Source: Sipunculus nudus (Eukaryota > Annelida > Sipuncula > Golfingiida > Sipunculidae). Taken from it: 64,000 nucleotides of DNA. The notes beneath the pieces are model-generated. The model was not told the origin of the DNA, did no database searches, and was given only the letters and a program-made list of their open reading frames with translations. The position numbers were made by a program, and so were the translations under genes. Location of the stretch: NCBI GenBank assembly GCA_026874595.1, contig CM049321.1, forward strand, positions 11,753,479 through 11,817,478. Reading direction: 5' to 3'. How positions within the stretch are numbered: position 1 is the first letter of the stretch; each line of letters begins with the position of its first letter. Positions 13,021 through 27,340 of this stretch are shown here, in pieces.

Positions 13021-16000
13021 TATTGTTTCAAGACATAATGTATTAGTTGACTAACCAGGAGCCTAATTATATCGGAAACGTTGCAAAACAGTAGATCAAA
13101 TGAGAAAAAAATAAAAAATGGGTCCCTATAATCCATAATATCTCTTATTGGAAATAGCAGACTGTTACATTTCTAATATTGATTGAACGATTGTGCCCTT
13201 TATTTTTAGATTAATGTTCACTAGGAGGCACGATTGTGTATCCAGGGAATTGGTCTGCGTCCCTACGGGACATATTTGTGTGTAATTGTAGAAAAATGCT
13301 TCATTTCTGTGGTGTTTTCACCGTAAGCAAAGAATAAGCAAAACGTAAGCAAATTGTAAGCAAAGGAATAATTTCTTCATAAATTCTTTTTGTAAATATT
13401 TTCTAGAGACATAATATATTATTTGTGTAACCCGGAGCCTAATTATATCGGAAACGATGCAAAACAGTAGATCAAATGAGAAAATATTAAAAAATGGGTC
13501 CCTATAATCCATAATATCTCTTATTGGATATAACAGTCTTTTACATTTCTCATATTGATTGAACGATTGTGCCCTTTATTTTTAGATTAATGTTCACTAG
13601 GAGGCACCATTGTGTAGCAAGGGAATTAGTCTGCGTACCCATGGGTCATATTCGTGTGTATTTGTAGAAAAATGCTTCATTTCCGTGGTGTTTTCTCAAT
13701 AAACAAAGCATAAACAAAACGTAAGCAAATTGTAAGCAAAGGAACAATGTCTTCATAAATTCCTTTTGTAAATATTTTCTAGAGACATAATGTATAATTT
13801 GACTAACCGGGAGCCTAATTATATCGGAAACGGTGCAAAACAGTAGATCAATTGAAAAAAATTAAAAAAAGGGTCCCTATATTCCCTAACATCTCTTATT
13901 AGAAATAGCAATCTTTTACATTTCTAATAATGATTGAACGATTGTTCCCTTTACTTTTAGATTAATGTTCACTAGGAGGCACCATTGTGTAGGAAGGGAA
14001 ATAGTCTTCGTCCCTACGGGACATATTTGTTTGTTTTTGTTGAAAAATGCTTCATTTCTGTGGTGTTTTCTCAATAAGCAAAGCATAAGCAAAACGCAAG
14101 CAATTTTTAAGCAAATAAACAATATCTTCATAAATTCTTTTTGCGACTTATTTCTGAGGACATAATAAATTATTAGGGTTCCAGGGAGTCTAATCATGTC
14201 GGAAATAGTGGAAAATTGTAGATAAATTGGGAAAGAATTAAGAAAATGGGTCTCGAAATCGATATTGTCCCTTTTAGAAAATAGCAATATTTTAAATTTC
14301 GACTTTTTATTGAAAGATTTTGCCATTTTTATTTAGAATCCGGTTCACTAAGCGTCACTATTTTGTCGCCAAGAAACTTGCCTGCGTACCCATGGGTCAT
14401 ATTCGTGTGTATTTGTAGAAAAATGCTTCATTTCTGTGGTGTTTTCACCGTAAGCAAAGAATAAGCAAAACGTTAGCAAATTGTAAGCAAAGGAACGTCT
14501 TCATAAATTCTTTTTGTAAATATTTTCTAGAGACATAATATATTATTTGTCTAACCCGGAGCTTAATTATATCGGAAACGATGCAAAACAGTAGATCAAA
14601 TGAGAAAATATTAAAAAATGGGTCCCTATAATCCATAATATCTCTTATTGGATATAGCAGTCTTTTACATTTCTCATATTGATTGAACGATTGTGCCCTT
14701 TATTTTTAGATTAATGTTCACTAGGAGGCACCTTGTGTAGCAAGGGAAATAGTCTGCGTCCCTACGGGACATATTTGTTTGTTTTCGATGAAAAATTCTT
14801 CATTTCTGTGGTGTTTTCTCAATAAGCAAAGCATAAGCAAAACGTAAGCAATTTTTAAGCAAAGAAATAATATCTTCATAAATTCTTTTTGCGACTATTT
14901 TCTGAGGATATAATGAATTATTAGGGTTCCAGGGAGTCTAATCATGTCGGAAATAGTGGAAAATTGTAGATAAATTGGGAAAGAAATCAGAAAATGGGTC
15001 TCGAATTTAATATTATCCCTTTCAGAAAATAGTAATATTTCATATTTTTACATTCTATTGAAAGATTTTGCCTTTTATTTTTAAATTCCTGTTCACTTAG
15101 CGTCACAATTTGTCCCCAAGTAACTTGTCTGCGTACCTATGTGTCATATTCGTGTGTATTTGTAGAAAAATGCTTCATTTCTGTGGTGTTTTCACCGTAA
15201 GCAAAGAATAAGCAAAGCGTAAGGAAAGTGTAAGCAAAGGAACTACATCTTCATGAATTGTTTTTGCGACTGTTTTCTGAGGACATAATGTATTATTGGG
15301 GTTCCAGGGAGTCTAATCATGTCGGAAATAGTGGAAAATTGTAGATAAATTGTGAAAGAAATAAGAGAATGGGTCTCGAATTTAATATTATCCCTTTCAG
15401 AAAATAGTAATATTTCTTATTTTTACATTTTATTGAAAGATTTTGCCTTTTATTTTTAGATTCCTGTTCACTTAGCGTCGCTATTTTGTCGCCAAGGAAC
15501 TTGTCTGCGTACCCATGGGTCATATTCGTGTGCATTTGTAGAAAAATGCTTCATTTCTGTGGTGTTTTCTCAATAAGCAAAGCATAAGCAAAACGCAAGC
15601 GATTTTTAAGCAAAGAAACAATATCTTCATAAATTCTTTTTGCGACTATTTTCTGAGGACATAATGAATGATTAGGGTTCCAGGGAGTCTAATTATGTCG
15701 GAAATAGTGGAAAATTGTAGATAAATTGGGAAAGAATTAAGAAAATGGGTCTCGAAATCGATATTGTGCCTTTTAGAAAATAGCAATATTTTATATTTCG
15801 ACTTTTTATTGAAAGATTTAGCCATTTATATTTAGAATCCGGTTCACTAAGCGTCACTATTTTGTCGGCAAGAAACTTGTCTGCGTACCCATGGGTCATA
15901 TTCGTGTGTATTTTTAGAAAAATGCTTCATTTCTGTGGTGTTTTCGCCGTAAGCATAGAATAAGCAAAGCGTAAGGAAAGTGTAAGCAAAGGAAATACAT

Positions 16001-19000
16001 CTTCATAAATTCTTTTTGTGAATATTGTTTCAAGACATAATGTATTAGTTGACTAACCAGGAGCCTAATTATATCGGAAACGTTGCAAAACAGTAGATCA
16101 AATGAGAAAAAATTAAAAAATGGGTCCCTATAATCCATAATATCTCTTATTGGAAATAGCAGACTGTTACATTTCTCATATTGATTGAACGATTGTGCCC
16201 TTTATTTTTAGATTAATGTTCACTAGGAGGCACCATTGTGTAGCAAGGGAATTAGTCTGCGTACCCATGGGTCATATTCGTGTGTATTTGTAGAAAAATG
16301 CTTCATTTCCGTGGTGTTTTCTCAATAAACAAAGCATAAGGAAAACGTAAGCAAATTGTAAGCAAAGGAACAATGTCTTCATAAATTCCTTTTGTAAATA
16401 TTTTCTAGAGACATAATGTATAATTTGACTAACCGGGAGCCTAATTATATCGGAAACGGTGCAAAACAGTAGATCAATTGAAAAAAATTAAAAAAAGGGT
16501 CCCTATATTCCCTAACATCTCTTATTAGAAATAGCAATCTTTTACATTTCTAATAATGATTGAACGATTGTTCCCTTTACTTTTAGATTAATGTTCACTA
16601 GGAGGCACCATTGTGTAGGAAGGGAAATAGTCTTCGTCCCTACGGGACATATTTGTTTGTTTTTGTTGAAAAATGCTTCATTTCTGTGGTGTTTTCTCAA
16701 TAAGCAAAGCATAAGCAAAACGCAAGCAATTTTTAAGCAAATAAACAATATCTTCATAAATTCTTTTTGCGACTTATTTCTGAGGACATAATAAATTATT
16801 AGGGTTCCAGGGAGTCTAATCATGTCGGAAATAGTGGAAAATTGTAGATAAATTGGGAAAGAATTAAGAAAATGGGTCTCGAAATCGATATTGTCCCTTT
16901 TAGAAAATAGCAATATTTTAAATTTCGACTTTTTATTGAAAGATTTTGCCATTTTTATTTAGAATCCGGTTCACTAAGCGTCACTATTTTGTCGCCAAGA
17001 AACTTGCCTGCGTACCCATGGGTCATATTCGTGTGTATTTGTAGAAAAATGCTTCATTTCTGTGGTGTTTTCACCGTAAGCAAAGAATAAGCAAAACGTT
17101 AGCAAATTGTAAGCAAAGGAACGTCTTCATAAATTCTTTTTGTAAATATTTTCTAGAGACATAATATATTATTTGTCTAACCCGGAGCTTAATTATATCG
17201 GAAACGATGCAAAACAGTAGATCAAATGAGAAAATATTAAAAAATGGGTCCCTATAATCCATAATATCTCTTATTGGATATAGCAGTCTTTTACATTTCT
17301 CATATTGATTGAACGATTGTGCCCTTTATTTTTAGATTAATGTTCACTAGGAGGCACCTTGTGTAGCAAGGGAAATAGTCTGCGTCCCTACGGGACATAT
17401 TTGTTTGTTTTCGATGAAAAATTCTTCATTTCTGTGGTGTTTTCTCAATAAGCAAAGCATAAGCAAAACGTAAGCAATTTTTAAGCAAAGAAATAATATC
17501 TTCATAAATTCTTTTTGCGACTATTTTCTGAGGATATAATGAATTATTAGGGTTCCAGGGAGTCTAATCATGTCGGAAATAGTGGAAAATTGTAGATAAA
17601 TTGGGAAAGAAATCAGAAAATGGGTCTCGAATTTAATATTATCCCTTTCAGAAAATAGTAATATTTCATATTTTTACATTCTATTGAAAGATTTTGCCTT
17701 TTATTTTTAAATTCCTGTTCACTTAGCGTCACTATTTTGTCCCCAAGTAACTTGTCTGCGTACCTATGTGTCATATTCGTGTGTATTTGTAGAAAAATGC
17801 TTCATTTCTGTGGTGTTTTCACCGTAAGCAAAGAATAAGCAAAGCGTAAGGAAAGTGTAAGCAAAGGAACTACATCTTCATAAATTGTTTTTGCGACTGT
17901 TTTCTGAGGACATAATGTATTATTGGGGTTCCAGGGAGTCTAATCATGTCGGAAATAGTGGAAAATTGTAGATAAATTGTGAAAGAAATAAGAGAATGGG
18001 TCTCGAATTTAATATTATCCCTTTCAGAAAATAGTAATATTTCTTATTTTTACATTTTATTGAAAGATTTTGCCTTTTATTTTTAGATTCCTGTTCACTT
18101 AGCGTCGCTATTTTGTCGCCAAGGAACTTGTCTGCGTACCCATGGGTCATATTCGTGTGCATTTGTAGAAAAATGCTTCATTTCTGTGGTGTTTTCTCAA
18201 TAAGCAAAGCATAAGCAAAACGCAAGCGATTTTTAAGCAAAGAAACAATATCTTCATAAATTCTTTTTGCGACTATTTTCTGAGGACATAATGAATGATT
18301 AGGGTTCCAGGGAGTCTAATTATGTCGGAAATAGTGGAAAATTGTAGATAAATTGGGAAAGAATTAAGAAAATGGGTCTCGAAATCGATATTGTGCCTTT
18401 TAGAAAATAGCAATATTTTATATTTCGACTTTTTATTGAAAGATTTAGCCATTTATATTTAGAATCCGGTTCACTAAGCGTCACTATTTTGTCGGCAAGA
18501 AACTTGTCTGCGTACCCATGGGTCATATTCGTGTGTATTTTTAGAAAAATGCTTCATTTCTGTGGTGTTTTCGCCGTAAGCAAAGAATAAGCAAAGCGTA
18601 AGGAAAGTGTAAGCAAAGGAAATACATCTTCATAAATTCTTTTTGTGAATATTGTTTCAAGACATAATGTATTAGTTGACTAACCAGGAGCCTAATTATA
18701 TCGGAAACGTTGCAAAACAGTAGATCAAATGAGAAAAAATTAAAAAATGGGTCCCTATAATCCATAATATCTCTTATTGGAAATGCAGACTGTTACATTT
18801 CTAATATTGATTGAACGATTGTGCCCTTTATTTTTAGATTAATGTTCACTAGGAGGCACGATTGTGTATCCAGGGAATTGGTCTGCGTCCCTACGGGACA
18901 TATTTGTGTGTAATTGTAGAAAAATGCTTCATTTCTGTGGTGTTTTCACCGTAAGCAAAGAATAAGCAAAACGTAAGCAAATTGTAAGCAAAGGAACAAT

Positions 19001-19446
19001 TTCTTCATGAATTCTTTTTGTAAATATTTTCTAGAGACATAATATATTATTTGTGTAACCCGGAGCCTAATTATATCGGAAACGATGCAAAACAGTAGAT
19101 CAAATGAGAAAATATTAAAAAATGGGTCCCTATAATCCATAATATCTCTTATTGGATATAACAGTCTTTTACATTTCTCATATTGATTGAACGATTGTGC
19201 CCTTTATTTTTAGATTAATGTTCACTAGGAGGCACCATTGTGTAGCAAGGGAAATAGTCTGCGTCCCTACGGGACATATTTGTTTGTTTTTGTTGAAAAA
19301 TTCTTCATTTCTGTGGTGTTTTCTCAATAAGCAAAGCATAAGCAAAACGCAAGCAATTTTTAAGCAAAGAAACAATATCTTCATAAATTCTTTTTGCGAC
19401 TATTTTCTGAGGACATAATAAATTATTAGGGTTCCAGGCAGTCTGA
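12691..19446. repeat. 18-monomer compound higher-order repeat, copy 1 (6,756 bp)
   Basis: Every recurring landmark from 12691 to 20074 reappears exactly 6,756 bp later. Internally the copy holds an 8-mer step (11442 to 14445, 3,003 bp), a 7-mer step (14445 to 17071, 2,626 bp) and the beginning of an 11-mer step (17071 to 21201, 4,130 bp). The extra monomer relative to the 7-mer array lies at roughly 13140-13520. Private variants include a 2-bp loss at about 15105 (CACAATTTGT), AAGCATAGAA at 15951 and a one-base loss near 18781. The unit start is arbitrary because the repeat is circularly permutable. Confidence 0.92.
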
Positions 19447-20340
19447 TCATGTCGGAAATAGTGGAAAATTGTAGATAAATTGGGAAAGAATTAAGAAAAT
19501 GGGTCTCGAAATCGATATTGTGCCTTTTAGAAAATAGCAATATTTTATATTTCGACTTTTTATTGAAAGATTTAGCCATTTATATTTAGAATCCGGTTCA
19601 CTAAGCGTCACTATTTTGTCGGCAAGAAACTTGTCTGCGTACCCATGGGTCATATTCGTGTGTATTTTTAGAAAAATGCTTCATTTCTGTGGTGTTTTCG
19701 CCGTAAGCAAAGAATAAGCAAAGCGTAAGGAAAGTGTAAGCAAAGGAAATACATCTTCATAAATTCTTTTTGTGAATATTGTTTCAAGACATAATGTATT
19801 AGTTGACTAACCAGGAGCCTAATTATATCGGAAACGTTGCAAAACAGTAGATCAAATGAGAAAAAAATAAAAAATGGGTCCCTATAATCCATAATATCTC
19901 TTATTGGAAATAGCAGACTGTTACATTTCTAATATTGATTGAACGATTGTGCCCTTTATTTTTAGATTAATGTTCACTAGGAGGCACGATTGTGTATCCA
20001 GGGAATTGGTCTGCGTCCCTACGGGACATATTTGTGTGTAATTGTAGAAAAATGCTTCATTTCTGTGGTGTTTTCACCGTAAGCAAAGAATAAGCAAAAC
20101 GTAAGCAAATTGTAAGCAAAGGAACAATTTCTTCATAAATTCTTTTTGTAAATATTTTCTAGAGACATAATATATTATTTGTGTAACCCGGAGCCTAATT
20201 ATATCGGAAACGATGCAAAACAGTAGATCAAATGAGAAAATATTAAAAAATGGGTCCCTATAATCCATAATATCTCTTATTGGATATAACAGTCTTTTAC
20301 ATTTCTCATATTGATTGAACGATTGTGCCCTTTATTTTTA
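18541..20340. repeat. 3-monomer duplication (1,127-1,128 bp) nested in the 18-mer
   Basis: Landmarks at 18541 and 18946 recur at 19668 and 20074. This tandem 3-monomer duplication turns an 8-mer-type unit into the 11-mer half of the 18-mer. Confidence 0.88.
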
Positions 20341-23300
20341 GATTAATGTTCACTAGGAGGCACCATTGTGTAGCAAGGGAATTAGTCTGCGTACCCATGG
20401 GTCATATTCGTGTGTATTTGTAGAAAAATGCTTCATTTCCGTGGTGTTTTCTCAATAAACAAAGCATAAGCAAAACGTAAGCAAATTGTAAGCAAAGGAA
20501 CAATGTCTTCATAAATTCCTTTTGTAAATATTTTCTAGAGACATAATGTATAATTTGACTAACCGGGAGCCTAATTATATCGGAAACGGTGCAAAACAGT
20601 AGATCAATTGAAAAAAATTAAAAAAAGGGTCCCTATATTCCCTAACATCTCTTATTAGAAATAGCAATCTTTTACATTTCTAATAATGATTGAACGATTG
20701 TTCCCTTTACTTTTAGATTAATGTTCACTAGGAGGCACCATTGTGTAGGAAGGGAAATAGTCTTCGTCCCTACGGGACATATTTGTTTGTTTTTGTTGAA
20801 AAATGCTTCATTTCTGTGGTGTTTTCTCAATAAGCAAAGCATAAGCAAAACGCAAGCAATTTTTAAGCAAATAAACAATATCTTCATAAATTCTTTTTGC
20901 GACTTATTTCTGAGGACATAATAAATTATTAGGGTTCCAGGGAGTCTAATCATGTCGGAAATAGTGGAAAATTGTAGATAAATTGGGAAAGAATTAAGAA
21001 AATGGGTCTCGAAATCGATATTGTCCCTTTTAGAAAATAGCAATATTTTAAATTTCGACTTTTTATTGAAAGATTTTGCCATTTTTATTTAGAATCCGGT
21101 TCACTAAGCGTCACTATTTTGTCGCCAAGAAACTTGCCTGCGTACCCATGGGTCATATTCGTGTGTATTTGTAGAAAAATGCTTCATTTCTGTGGTGTTT
21201 TCACCGTAAGCAAAGAATAAGCAAAACGTTAGCAAATTGTAAGCAAAGGAACGTCTTCATAAATTCTTTTTGTAAATATTTTCTAGAGACATAATATATT
21301 ATTTGTCTAACCCGGAGCTTAATTATATCGGAAACGATGCAAAACAGTAGATCAAATGAGAAAATATTAAAAAATGGGTCCCTATAATCCATAATATCTC
21401 TTATTGGATATAGCAGTCTTTTACATTTCTCATATTGATTGAACGATTGTGCCCTTTATTTTTAGATTAATGTTCACTAGGAGGCACCTTGTGTAGCAAG
21501 GGAAATAGTCTGCGTCCCTACGGGACATATTTGTTTGTTTTCGATGAAAAATTCTTCATTTCTGTGGTGTTTTCTCAATAAGCAAAGCATAAGCAAAACG
21601 TAAGCAATTTTTAAGCAAAGAAATAATATCTTCATAAATTCTTTTTGCGACTATTTTCTGAGGATATAATGAATTATTAGGGTTCCAGGGAGTCTAATCA
21701 TGTCGGAAATAGTGGAAAATTGTAGATAAATTGGGAAAGAAATCAGAAAATGGGTCTCGAATTTAATATTATCCCTTTCAGAAAATAGTAATATTTCATA
21801 TTTTTACATTCTATTGAAAGATTTTGCCTTTTATTTTTAAATTCCTGTTCACTTAGCGTCACAATTTGTCCCCAAGTAACTTGTCTGCGTACCTATGTGT
21901 CATATTCGTGTGTATTTGTAGAAAAATGCTTCATTTCTGTGGTGTTTTCACCGTAAGCAAAGAATAAGCAAAGCGTAAGGAAAGTGTAAGCAAAGGAACT
22001 ACATCTTCATGAATTGTTTTTGCGACTGTTTTCTGAGGACATAATGTATTATTGGGGTTCCAGGGAGTCTAATCATGTCGGAAATAGTGGAAAATTGTAG
22101 ATAAATTGTGAAAGAAATAAGAGAATGGGTCTCGAATTTAATATTATCCCTTTCAGAAAATAGTAATATTTCTTATTTTTACATTTTATTGAAAGATTTT
22201 GCCTTTTATTTTTAGATTCCTGTTCACTTAGCGTCGCTATTTTGTCGCCAAGGAACTTGTCTGCGTACCCATGGGTCATATTCGTGTGCATTTGTAGAAA
22301 AATGCTTCATTTCTGTGGTGTTTTCTCAATAAGCAAAGCATAAGCAAAACGCAAGCGATTTTTAAGCAAAGAAACAATATCTTCATAAATTCTTTTTGCG
22401 ACTATTTTCTGAGGACATAATGAATGATTAGGGTTCCAGGGAGTCTAATTATGTCGGAAATAGTGGAAAATTGTAGATAAATTGGGAAAGAATTAAGAAA
22501 ATGGGTCTCGAAATCGATATTGTGCCTTTTAGAAAATAGCAATATTTTATATTTCGACTTTTTATTGAAAGATTTAGCCATTTATATTTAGAATCCGGTT
22601 CACTAAGCGTCACTATTTTGTCGGCAAGAAACTTGTCTGCGTACCCATGGGTCATATTCGTGTGTATTTTTAGAAAAATGCTTCATTTCTGTGGTGTTTT
22701 CGCCGTAAGCATAGAATAAGCAAAGCGTAAGGAAAGTGTAAGCAAAGGAAATACATCTTCATAAATTCTTTTTGTGAATATTGTTTCAAGACATAATGTA
22801 TTAGTTGACTAACCAGGAGCCTAATTATATCGGAAACGTTGCAAAACAGTAGATCAAATGAGAAAAAATTAAAAAATGGGTCCCTATAATCCATAATATC
22901 TCTTATTGGAAATAGCAGACTGTTACATTTCTCATATTGATTGAACGATTGTGCCCTTTATTTTTAGATTAATGTTCACTAGGAGGCACCATTGTGTAGC
23001 AAGGGAATTAGTCTGCGTACCCATGGGTCATATTCGTGTGTATTTGTAGAAAAATGCTTCATTTCCGTGGTGTTTTCTCAATAAACAAAGCATAAGGAAA
23101 ACGTAAGCAAATTGTAAGCAAAGGAACAATGTCTTCATAAATTCCTTTTGTAAATATTTTCTAGAGACATAATGTATAATTTGACTAACCGGGAGCCTAA
23201 TTATATCGGAAACGGTGCAAAACAGTAGATCAATTGAAAAAAATTAAAAAAAGGGTCCCTATATTCCCTAACATCTCTTATTAGAAATAGCAATCTTTTA

Positions 23301-26202
23301 CATTTCTAATAATGATTGAACGATTGTTCCCTTTACTTTTAGATTAATGTTCACTAGGAGGCACCATTGTGTAGGAAGGGAAATAGTCTTCGTCCCTACG
23401 GGACATATTTGTTTGTTTTTGTTGAAAAATGCTTCATTTCTGTGGTGTTTTCTCAATAAGCAAAGCATAAGCAAAACGCAAGCAATTTTTAAGCAAATAA
23501 ACAATATCTTCATAAATTCTTTTTGCGACTTATTTCTGAGGACATAATAAATTATTAGGGTTCCAGGGAGTCTAATCATGTCGGAAATAGTGGAAAATTG
23601 TAGATAAATTGGGAAAGAATTAAGAAAATGGGTCTCGAAATCGATATTGTCCCTTTTAGAAAATAGCAATATTTTAAATTTCGACTTTTTATTGAAAGAT
23701 TTTGCCATTTTTATTTAGAATCCGGTTCACTAAGCGTCACTATTTTGTCGCCAAGAAACTTGCCTGCGTACCCATGGGTCATATTCGTGTGTATTTGTAG
23801 AAAAATGCTTCATTTCTGTGGTGTTTTCACCGTAAGCAAAGAATAAGCAAAACGTTAGCAAATTGTAAGCAAAGGAACGTCTTCATAAATTCTTTTTGTA
23901 AATATTTTCTAGAGACATAATATATTATTTGTCTAACCCGGAGCTTAATTATATCGGAAACGATGCAAAACAGTAGATCAAATGAGAAAATATTAAAAAA
24001 TGGGTCCCTATAATCCATAATATCTCTTATTGGATATAGCAGTCTTTTACATTTCTCATATTGATTGAACGATTGTGCCCTTTATTTTTAGATTAATGTT
24101 CACTAGGAGGCACCTTGTGTAGCAAGGGAAATAGTCTGCGTCCCTACGGGACATATTTGTTTGTTTTCGATGAAAAATTCTTCATTTCTGTGGTGTTTTC
24201 TCAATAAGCAAAGCATAAGCAAAACGTAAGCAATTTTTAAGCAAAGAAATAATATCTTCATAAATTCTTTTTGCGACTATTTTCTGAGGATATAATGAAT
24301 TATTAGGGTTCCAGGGAGTCTAATCATGTCGGAAATAGTGGAAAATTGTAGATAAATTGGGAAAGAAATCAGAAAATGGGTCTCGAATTTAATATTATCC
24401 CTTTCAGAAAATAGTAATATTTCATATTTTTACATTCTATTGAAAGATTTTGCCTTTTATTTTTAAATTCCTGTTCACTTAGCGTCACTATTTTGTCCCC
24501 AAGTAACTTGTCTGCGTACCTATGTGTCATATTCGTGTGTATTTGTAGAAAAATGCTTCATTTCTGTGGTGTTTTCACCGTAAGCAAAGAATAAGCAAAG
24601 CGTAAGGAAAGTGTAAGCAAAGGAACTACATCTTCATAAATTGTTTTTGCGACTGTTTTCTGAGGACATAATGTATTATTGGGGTTCCAGGGAGTCTAAT
24701 CATGTCGGAAATAGTGGAAAATTGTAGATAAATTGTGAAAGAAATAAGAGAATGGGTCTCGAATTTAATATTATCCCTTTCAGAAAATAGTAATATTTCT
24801 TATTTTTACATTTTATTGAAAGATTTTGCCTTTTATTTTTAGATTCCTGTTCACTTAGCGTCGCTATTTTGTCGCCAAGGAACTTGTCTGCGTACCCATG
24901 GGTCATATTCGTGTGCATTTGTAGAAAAATGCTTCATTTCTGTGGTGTTTTCTCAATAAGCAAAGCATAAGCAAAACGCAAGCGATTTTTAAGCAAAGAA
25001 ACAATATCTTCATAAATTCTTTTTGCGACTATTTTCTGAGGACATAATGAATGATTAGGGTTCCAGGGAGTCTAATTATGTCGGAAATAGTGGAAAATTG
25101 TAGATAAATTGGGAAAAAATTAAGAAAATGGGTCTCGAAATCGATATTGTGCCTTTTAGAAAATAGCAATATTTTATATTTCGACTTTTTATTGAAAGAT
25201 TTAGCCATTTATATTTAGAATCCGGTTCACTAAGCGTCACTATTTTGTCGGCAAGAAACTTGTCTGCGTACCCATGGGTCATATTCGTGTGTATTTTTAG
25301 AAAAATGCTTCATTTCTGTGGTGTTTTCGCCGTAAGCAAAGAATAAGCAAAGCGTAAGGAAAGTGTAAGCAAAGGAAATACATCTTCATAAATTCTTTTT
25401 GTGAATATTGTTTCAAGACATAATGTATTAGTTGACTAACCAGGAGCCTAATTATATCGGAAACGTTGCAAAACAGTAGATCAAATGAGAAAAAATTAAA
25501 AAATGGGTCCCTATAATCCATAATATCTCTTATTGGAAATGCAGACTGTTACATTTCTAATATTGATTGAACGATTGTGCCCTTTATTTTTAGATTAATG
25601 TTCACTAGGAGGCACGATTGTGTATCCAGGGAATTGGTCTGCGTCCCTACGGGACATATTTGTGTGTAATTGTAGAAAAATGCTTCATTTCTGTGGTGTT
25701 TTCACCGTAAGCAAAGAATAAGCAAAACGTAAGCAAATTGTAAGCAAAGGAACAATTTCTTCATGAATTCTTTTTGTAAATATTTTCTAGAGACATAATA
25801 TATTATTTGTGTAACCCGGAGCCTAATTATATCGGAAACGATGCAAAACAGTAGATCAAATGAGAAAATATTAAAAAATGGGTCCCTATAATCCATAATA
25901 TCTCTTATTGGATATAACAGTCTTTTACATTTCTCATATTGATTGAACGATTGTGCCCTTTATTTTTAGATTAATGTTCACTAGGAGGCACCATTGTGTA
26001 GCAAGGGAAATAGTCTGCGTCCCTACGGGACATATTTGTTTGTTTTTGTTGAAAAATTCTTCATTTCTGTGGTGTTTTCTCAATAAGCAAAGCATAAGCA
26101 AAACGCAAGCAATTTTTAAGCAAAGAAACAATATCTTCATAAATTCTTTTTGCGACTATTTTCTGAGGACATAATAAATTATTAGGGTTCCAGGCAGTCT
26201 GA
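19447..26202. repeat. 18-monomer compound higher-order repeat, copy 2 (6,756 bp)
   Basis: Copy 2 carries the same private variants as copy 1 at +6,756: CACAATTTGT near 21861, the AAGCATAGAA variant at 22707 and the one-base loss near 25537. Differences from copy 1 are rare, for example GGGAAAAAATT at about 25111 instead of GGGAAAGAATT. This implies a recent duplication or recent homogenisation. Confidence 0.92.
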
Positions 26203-27340
26203 TCATGTCGGAAATAGTGGAAAATTGTAGATAAATTGGGAAAGAATTAAGAAAATGGGTCTCGAAATCGATATTGTGCCTTTTAGAAAATAGCAATATT
26301 TTATATTTCGACTTTTTATTGAAAGATTTAGCCATTTATATTTAGAATCCGGTTCACTAAGCGTCACTATTTTGTCGGCAAGAAACTTGTCTGCGTACCC
26401 ATGGGTCATATTCGTGTGTATTTTTAGAAAAATGCTTCATTTCTGTGGTGTTTTCGCCGTAAGCAAAGAATAAGCAAAGCGTAAGGAAAGTGTAAGCAAA
26501 GGAAATACATCTTCATAAATTCTTTTTGTGAATATTGTTTCAAGACATAATGTATTAGTTGACTAACCAGGAGCCTAATTATATCGGAAACGTTGCAAAA
26601 CAGTAGATCAAATGAGAAAAAAATAAAAAATGGGTCCCTATAATCCATAATATCTCTTATTGGAAATAGCAGACTGTTACATTTCTAATATTGATTGAAC
26701 GATTGTGCCCTTTATTTTTAGATTAATGTTCACTAGGAGGCACGATTGTGTATCCAGGGAATTGGTCTGCGTCCCTACGGGACATATTTGTGTGTAATTG
26801 TAGAAAAATGCTTCATTTCTGTGGTGTTTTCACCGTAAGCAAAGAATAAGCAAAACGTAAGCAAATTGTAAGCAAAGGAACAATTTCTTCATAAATTCTT
26901 TTTGTAAATATTTTCTAGAGACATAATATATTATTTGTGTAACCCGGAGCCTAATTATATCGGAAACGATGCAAAACAGTAGATCAAATGAGAAAATATT
27001 AAAAAATGGGTCCCTATAATCCATAATATCTCTTATTGGATATAACAGTCTTTTACATTTCTCATATTGATTGAACGATTGTGCCCTTTATTTTTAGATT
27101 AATGTTCACTAGGAGGCACCATTGTGTAGCAAGGGAAATAGTCTGCGTCCCTACGGGACATATTTGTTTGTTTTTGTTGAAAAATTCTTCATTTCTGTGG
27201 TGTTTTCTCAATAAGCAAAGCATAAGCAAAACGCAAGCAATTTTTAAGCAAAGAAACAATATCTTCATAAATTCTTTTTGCGACTATTTTCTGAGGACAT
27301 AATAAATTATTAGGGTTCCAGGGAGTCTGATCATGTCGGA
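25297..27340. repeat. 3-monomer duplication (1,127-1,128 bp), right-hand example
   Basis: Landmarks 25297, 25702 and 25953 recur at 26424, 26830 and 27081. Here the second 3-mer is more complete than at 18541-20340, because it also includes the monomer at 27081. The block ends where the homogeneous array stops. Confidence 0.88.
26203..27140. repeat. 18-monomer higher-order repeat, partial copy 3
   Basis: The match to copy 2 continues at +6,756 (19447 to 26203, 19668 to 26424, 20074 to 26830). It ends in the B head near 27140, where the sequence keeps GGGAAATAGTCTGCGTCCC instead of the GTACCCATGGG form expected from 20390. The array then changes to irregular monomers by about 27340. Confidence 0.85.

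Noticed and set aside
13965-14165. Plus-strand frames of 60-75 codons starting MFTRRHHCV or MPFIFRLMF
   Set aside because: They are translations of the B head and T2 tail, overlap minus-strand frames over the same bases, and have no length or codon conservation beyond that of the monomer.
13916-14326. Minus-strand open frame of 136 codons, repeated almost unchanged at 16542, 20672 and 23298
   Set aside because: It lies entirely in satellite, recurs only because the HOR recurs, is broken by frame changes in related units (5874, 8500, 11126) and has a low-complexity Lys/Phe/Ile-rich composition with no family signature.
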